A stretch of DNA of 16,333 nt from Candidatus Coatesiibacteriota bacterium (GTDB taxonomy: Bacteria > B130-G9), in assembly GCA_016929465.1 (NCBI GenBank), contig JAFGIT010000135.1:1-16333 (forward strand), given 5' to 3'. The stretch's first letter is position 1; every line of letters starts with the position of its first letter. A model generated the notes under the pieces. The model saw only the letters and a list, made by a program, of their open reading frames with translations, did not search any database and had not been told where the DNA came from. Of this stretch, positions 14,353 to 16,333 are shown piece after piece. A program made the position numbers and the translations under genes.

Positions 14353-15147
14353 GTGACTTCTAATCCACCATTCATCATCAGAAATAAAGCCATCCAGACC
14401 ATTATTCTCATGGCTTCACTCTGGCTCCTGGGCCTGATACAGCTCAACGATGTGGACTCACAGATATCATTTCAGCTCTTCTTCGCGATGCTCGCGCCTC
14501 ACCTTTTCAGCGGAACCGCGGTCTTTGCCGCGCTCCTTCTCTATCTGCCCTCGGCGGCTTTCCTGATGCAATTGAACCACCCAGCATCATCCGGCATGTC
14601 GCTGGTACTATTCGCGGCTCATTCACTTGCGCTCCTTGCAGCCACATTCGTTTCAGTGCTCAGCATAAGAGGGAGCACAAGTCGGACCAGGAAGCTCGTA
14701 TTCGGCCTCTATTATATCTTGACCCTATATATGGCCATCTCATACGCATATCGAATGAGAGCGAGTTCGTTCTATTTGAGCATCTGGCCAATCCTCCTGA
14801 TTTTGCTGCCGATGCTCATAATGTGGAGGCTCCGTCAATTCCTGCCCTTCTTCTGGAAGACGATTGGGGTCGCAATCGTCTATATTCCCCTCAGCTTCAT
14901 TATTAGATTGGCTATTTCCTGCGGATTGGCTGCCGACTGGCGCGGTCTCATGGACCGAATTGCAATCGAGGCGGCATTCCAGGAACTGGTCCTGCCACTG
15001 GGGCCTTATGTGTTGATGGCGCTGATCGCATCGGTTATCCTCACCTTCAGCCAAGGCCGGCACCTTCACCCATCTGCCGTTGAATTCGACGGGGCCATCA
15101 AAGTCCGAGAGCTGGAGGATTCGAGCGAACCCGACTCGAACGGCTAG
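14353..15147 (+). CDS. Polytopic membrane protein of unknown function, downstream of pdxA
   Basis: I do not recognise this family. The 264-residue product has seven or eight hydrophobic segments, including TIILMASLWLLGLIQL, FSGTAVFAALLLYLPSAAFL, LALLAATFVSVLSI, LVFGLYYILTLYMAISYAY, FYLSIWPILLILLPMLIMW, TIGVAIVYIPLSFIIRLAIS and LGPYVLMALIASVILTF. It has an acidic, polar C-terminal tail (VRELEDSSEPDSNG). The GTG at 14353 is preferred because GGAAG lies about 7 nt upstream and the hydrophobic part begins soon after. An earlier in-frame ATG at 14248 lies inside pdxA and would add 35 charged residues unlike the rest. The 14-nt gap to pdxA implies one transcript. A transporter role linked to vitamin B6 is possible but unsupported by any motif. 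It ends tail-to-tail with the next gene, 14 bp away. Confidence 0.75.
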   Translation: MTSNPPFIIRNKAIQTIILMASLWLLGLIQLNDVDSQISFQLFFAMLAPHLFSGTAVFAALLLYLPSAAFLMQLNHPASSGMSLVLFAAHSLALLAATFVSVLSIRGSTSRTRKLVFGLYYILTLYMAISYAYRMRASSFYLSIWPILLILLPMLIMWRLRQFLPFFWKTIGVAIVYIPLSFIIRLAISCGLAADWRGLMDRIAIEAAFQELVLPLGPYVLMALIASVILTFSQGRHLHPSAVEFDGAIKVRELEDSSEPDSNG

Positions 15148-15161
15148 TAATTGAAACCTAC

Positions 15162-16333
15162 TCAATCAGCGGCATCTACTGCCCCTTTTGTGCGGAACTC
15201 CAGCATCACCACGTCGCGGCCAGGCACTTCGAATTCCATCGTGAGTTTAGCGCTGAGTGCTATGACCTCTTTCCTGGTCTTCTGTGTCACGTAATCGACG
15301 TGATATTTGTCTTTGAGCCCATACCGTGCGGGGTCACACTCACATTTGACTGATACGTTCTCGTTCGAGATGTTAGCGAAGAAAAAGCCCAGGCCCCGGG
15401 GAGCCGCCCACCCGCTGGTGATGATCGCGTCCGTCTCGACGGTTCCGGCCCGCGCCGTGTCCTGCTCGGGAAAGACATTGAAGTGGTCGTAGTCGAGGGA
15501 CAGTCGGGGCACATCGGAGATGATCTCGAGCGGCGGCATCATCCGCCCCCAGCACAGGTATGGCCTGCCGAAGCCGAGTCTCGCGCGAGCCATTGTGCGC
15601 AGGAATTCCAGGTATGGCTTGTGCACCCGCGCGGGGTCAGCTACCTCCCTGTATTCTGTCCAATAGTCATAGGTGAGGTAGTGGCTCGGGCCATCCATGC
15701 TATCGAATAGTTCAAGCTCGCTGAACTCGTAGTTGAGCTCCAATATCGCCCCTGAAAGATAGACCCTGGCCGCAATCAGATAAAAGATTTCACCGAAGCG
15801 ACGCGATAGCTTCGCGAATCCATCCAGCCTGACCGGCCCGTATTCATGATAGACATAGTCGAAGAGGGGTATGCTCTCGACCATACCGTTCGGATCACCA
15901 CCCCACTCGAAGGCACCCTGACGGCCGGCCATCGCTCTTGAGTGGCAAAAGTCGATGACGTCGATGTAATTCTCGACTATAACCTCCGTCCCGATTGGAA
16001 CTCGCTGCCCGCCTTTGATTGCCGCACATACATCATGCGAGCGGTTCAACAGGTCTCGATATGCGCGTATCATATATGGCCCCGATGTCAGGTGGGTATG
16101 ACCGGGATTCCCGCACGCGAACGGGGCGGCGCAGCTAATTGATATGTCATTATATAGAGCGTCGCATCCGAATCTTGGCTCTGATACGAGCACCCCATCC
16201 CTGAAAATGTAGAATTCCTGCCATTCGGGCGATGCCGGACACATCCAGACCTTATGCTTGCCGCCGTCGACGAACTCGTGGGCGGTTGCGCCTTTCATCA
16301 GCTTTACGTAGTCCCGGGCGGAAGTCGATAGCC
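15162..16333 (-). CDS. DUF6259-like (glycoside-hydrolase-like) protein, N-terminus beyond the window edge
   Basis: The reading frame is open to the right edge, so the ATG at 16298 is internal: LSTSARDYVKLMKG precedes it without a stop. About 390 residues are present. The first two thirds look like the second half of a TIM-barrel glycosidase-like domain: KHKVWMCPASPEWQEFY, FGCDALYNDISISCAAP with a candidate acid D, CGNPGHTHLTSG, and GTEVIVENYIDVIDFCHSR with a candidate acid E. They are followed by IPLFDYVYHEYG and YLCWGRMM. The last 90 residues form a beta-sandwich-like tail (GFFFANISNENVSVKCECD … EVPGRDVVMLEFRT). This arrangement resembles DUF6259 proteins, which are related to carbohydrate-active enzymes. 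Substrate and secretion cannot be judged without the N-terminus. The assignment rests on recalled motif resemblance. Confidence 0.6.
   Translation of the reverse strand, partial: LSTSARDYVKLMKGATAHEFVDGGKHKVWMCPASPEWQEFYIFRDGVLVSEPRFGCDALYNDISISCAAPFACGNPGHTHLTSGPYMIRAYRDLLNRSHDVCAAIKGGQRVPIGTEVIVENYIDVIDFCHSRAMAGRQGAFEWGGDPNGMVESIPLFDYVYHEYGPVRLDGFAKLSRRFGEIFYLIAARVYLSGAILELNYEFSELELFDSMDGPSHYLTYDYWTEYREVADPARVHKPYLEFLRTMARARLGFGRPYLCWGRMMPPLEIISDVPRLSLDYDHFNVFPEQDTARAGTVETDAIITSGWAAPRGLGFFFANISNENVSVKCECDPARYGLKDKYHVDYVTQKTRKEVIALSAKLTMEFEVPGRDVVMLEFRTKGAVDAAD

Noticed and set aside
15244-15264. CIRCE-like TTAGCGCTGAGTGCTA
   Set aside because: It lies inside the DUF6259-like coding region, lacks the 9-bp spacer, and is not near a promoter.
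1-16333. tRNA genes, CRISPR array, insertion sequences, attachment sites
   Set aside because: No T-arm-like GTTCGAnTC with a matching acceptor stem, no spaced direct repeats, and no transposase or integrase motifs were found on either strand.

Overview
This window is a stretch of bacterial chromosome of roughly balanced to slightly GC-rich composition, with most genes on the minus strand. No single gene names the organism. The mix suggests an uncultivated, probably Gram-negative-type lineage: secreted proteins with Asp/Asn-Gly repeats, a gingipain-type (C25) peptidase, DUF2079 and GT39-like membrane proteins, and a long Alu-domain SRP RNA of the kind best known from Bacilli, Clostridia and Thermotogae. 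That combination points to a candidate phylum rather than a model group; this is an inference. Promoters, where visible, are sigma70-like (TTGACA / TAnnAT), and starts use ATG, GTG and TTG.

Layout. (1) 1-2504, minus: a tightly overlapping set of a TTG-started GAF/HD-GYP cyclic-di-GMP phosphodiesterase-like protein, an ECF transporter S component and an ECF ATPase that runs off the left edge. (2) 2505-2951: about 450 bp without a protein gene. It holds the signal recognition particle RNA (about 270 nt, Alu and S domains both recognisable) and the leader of the HD-GYP gene. (3) 2952-6228, minus: hrcA, the heat-shock repressor, followed 55 bp later by a secreted C25-family cysteine peptidase. 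No grpE/dnaK/dnaJ is present. (4) 6429-8895, minus: a secreted right-handed beta-helix protein with six tandem 15-residue Asp/Asn-rich repeats, overlapping the start of an endonuclease III-type DNA glycosylase. (5) 9040-12185, minus: a DUF2079 membrane protein and a GT39-like glycosyltransferase joined by an ATGA overlap. (6) 12258-14338: a BtuF-like binding protein (minus) divergent from pdxA (plus) across 86 bp, both apparently leaderless or nearly so. pdxA is followed by a membrane protein of unknown function. (7) 15162-16333, minus: the C-terminal part of a DUF6259-like, glycoside-hydrolase-like protein that enters from the right edge.

How they work together. The ECF set probably imports a vitamin-like or nucleobase-like solute, with the HD-GYP protein co-translated. 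The DUF2079/GT39 pair probably acts in polyprenyl-linked sugar transfer at the membrane. The C25 peptidase and beta-helix protein are exported and seem to share a similar C-terminal module. hrcA, nth, SRP RNA and pdxA are housekeeping genes in unusual company. No mobile element, CRISPR array, tRNA or rRNA was seen.
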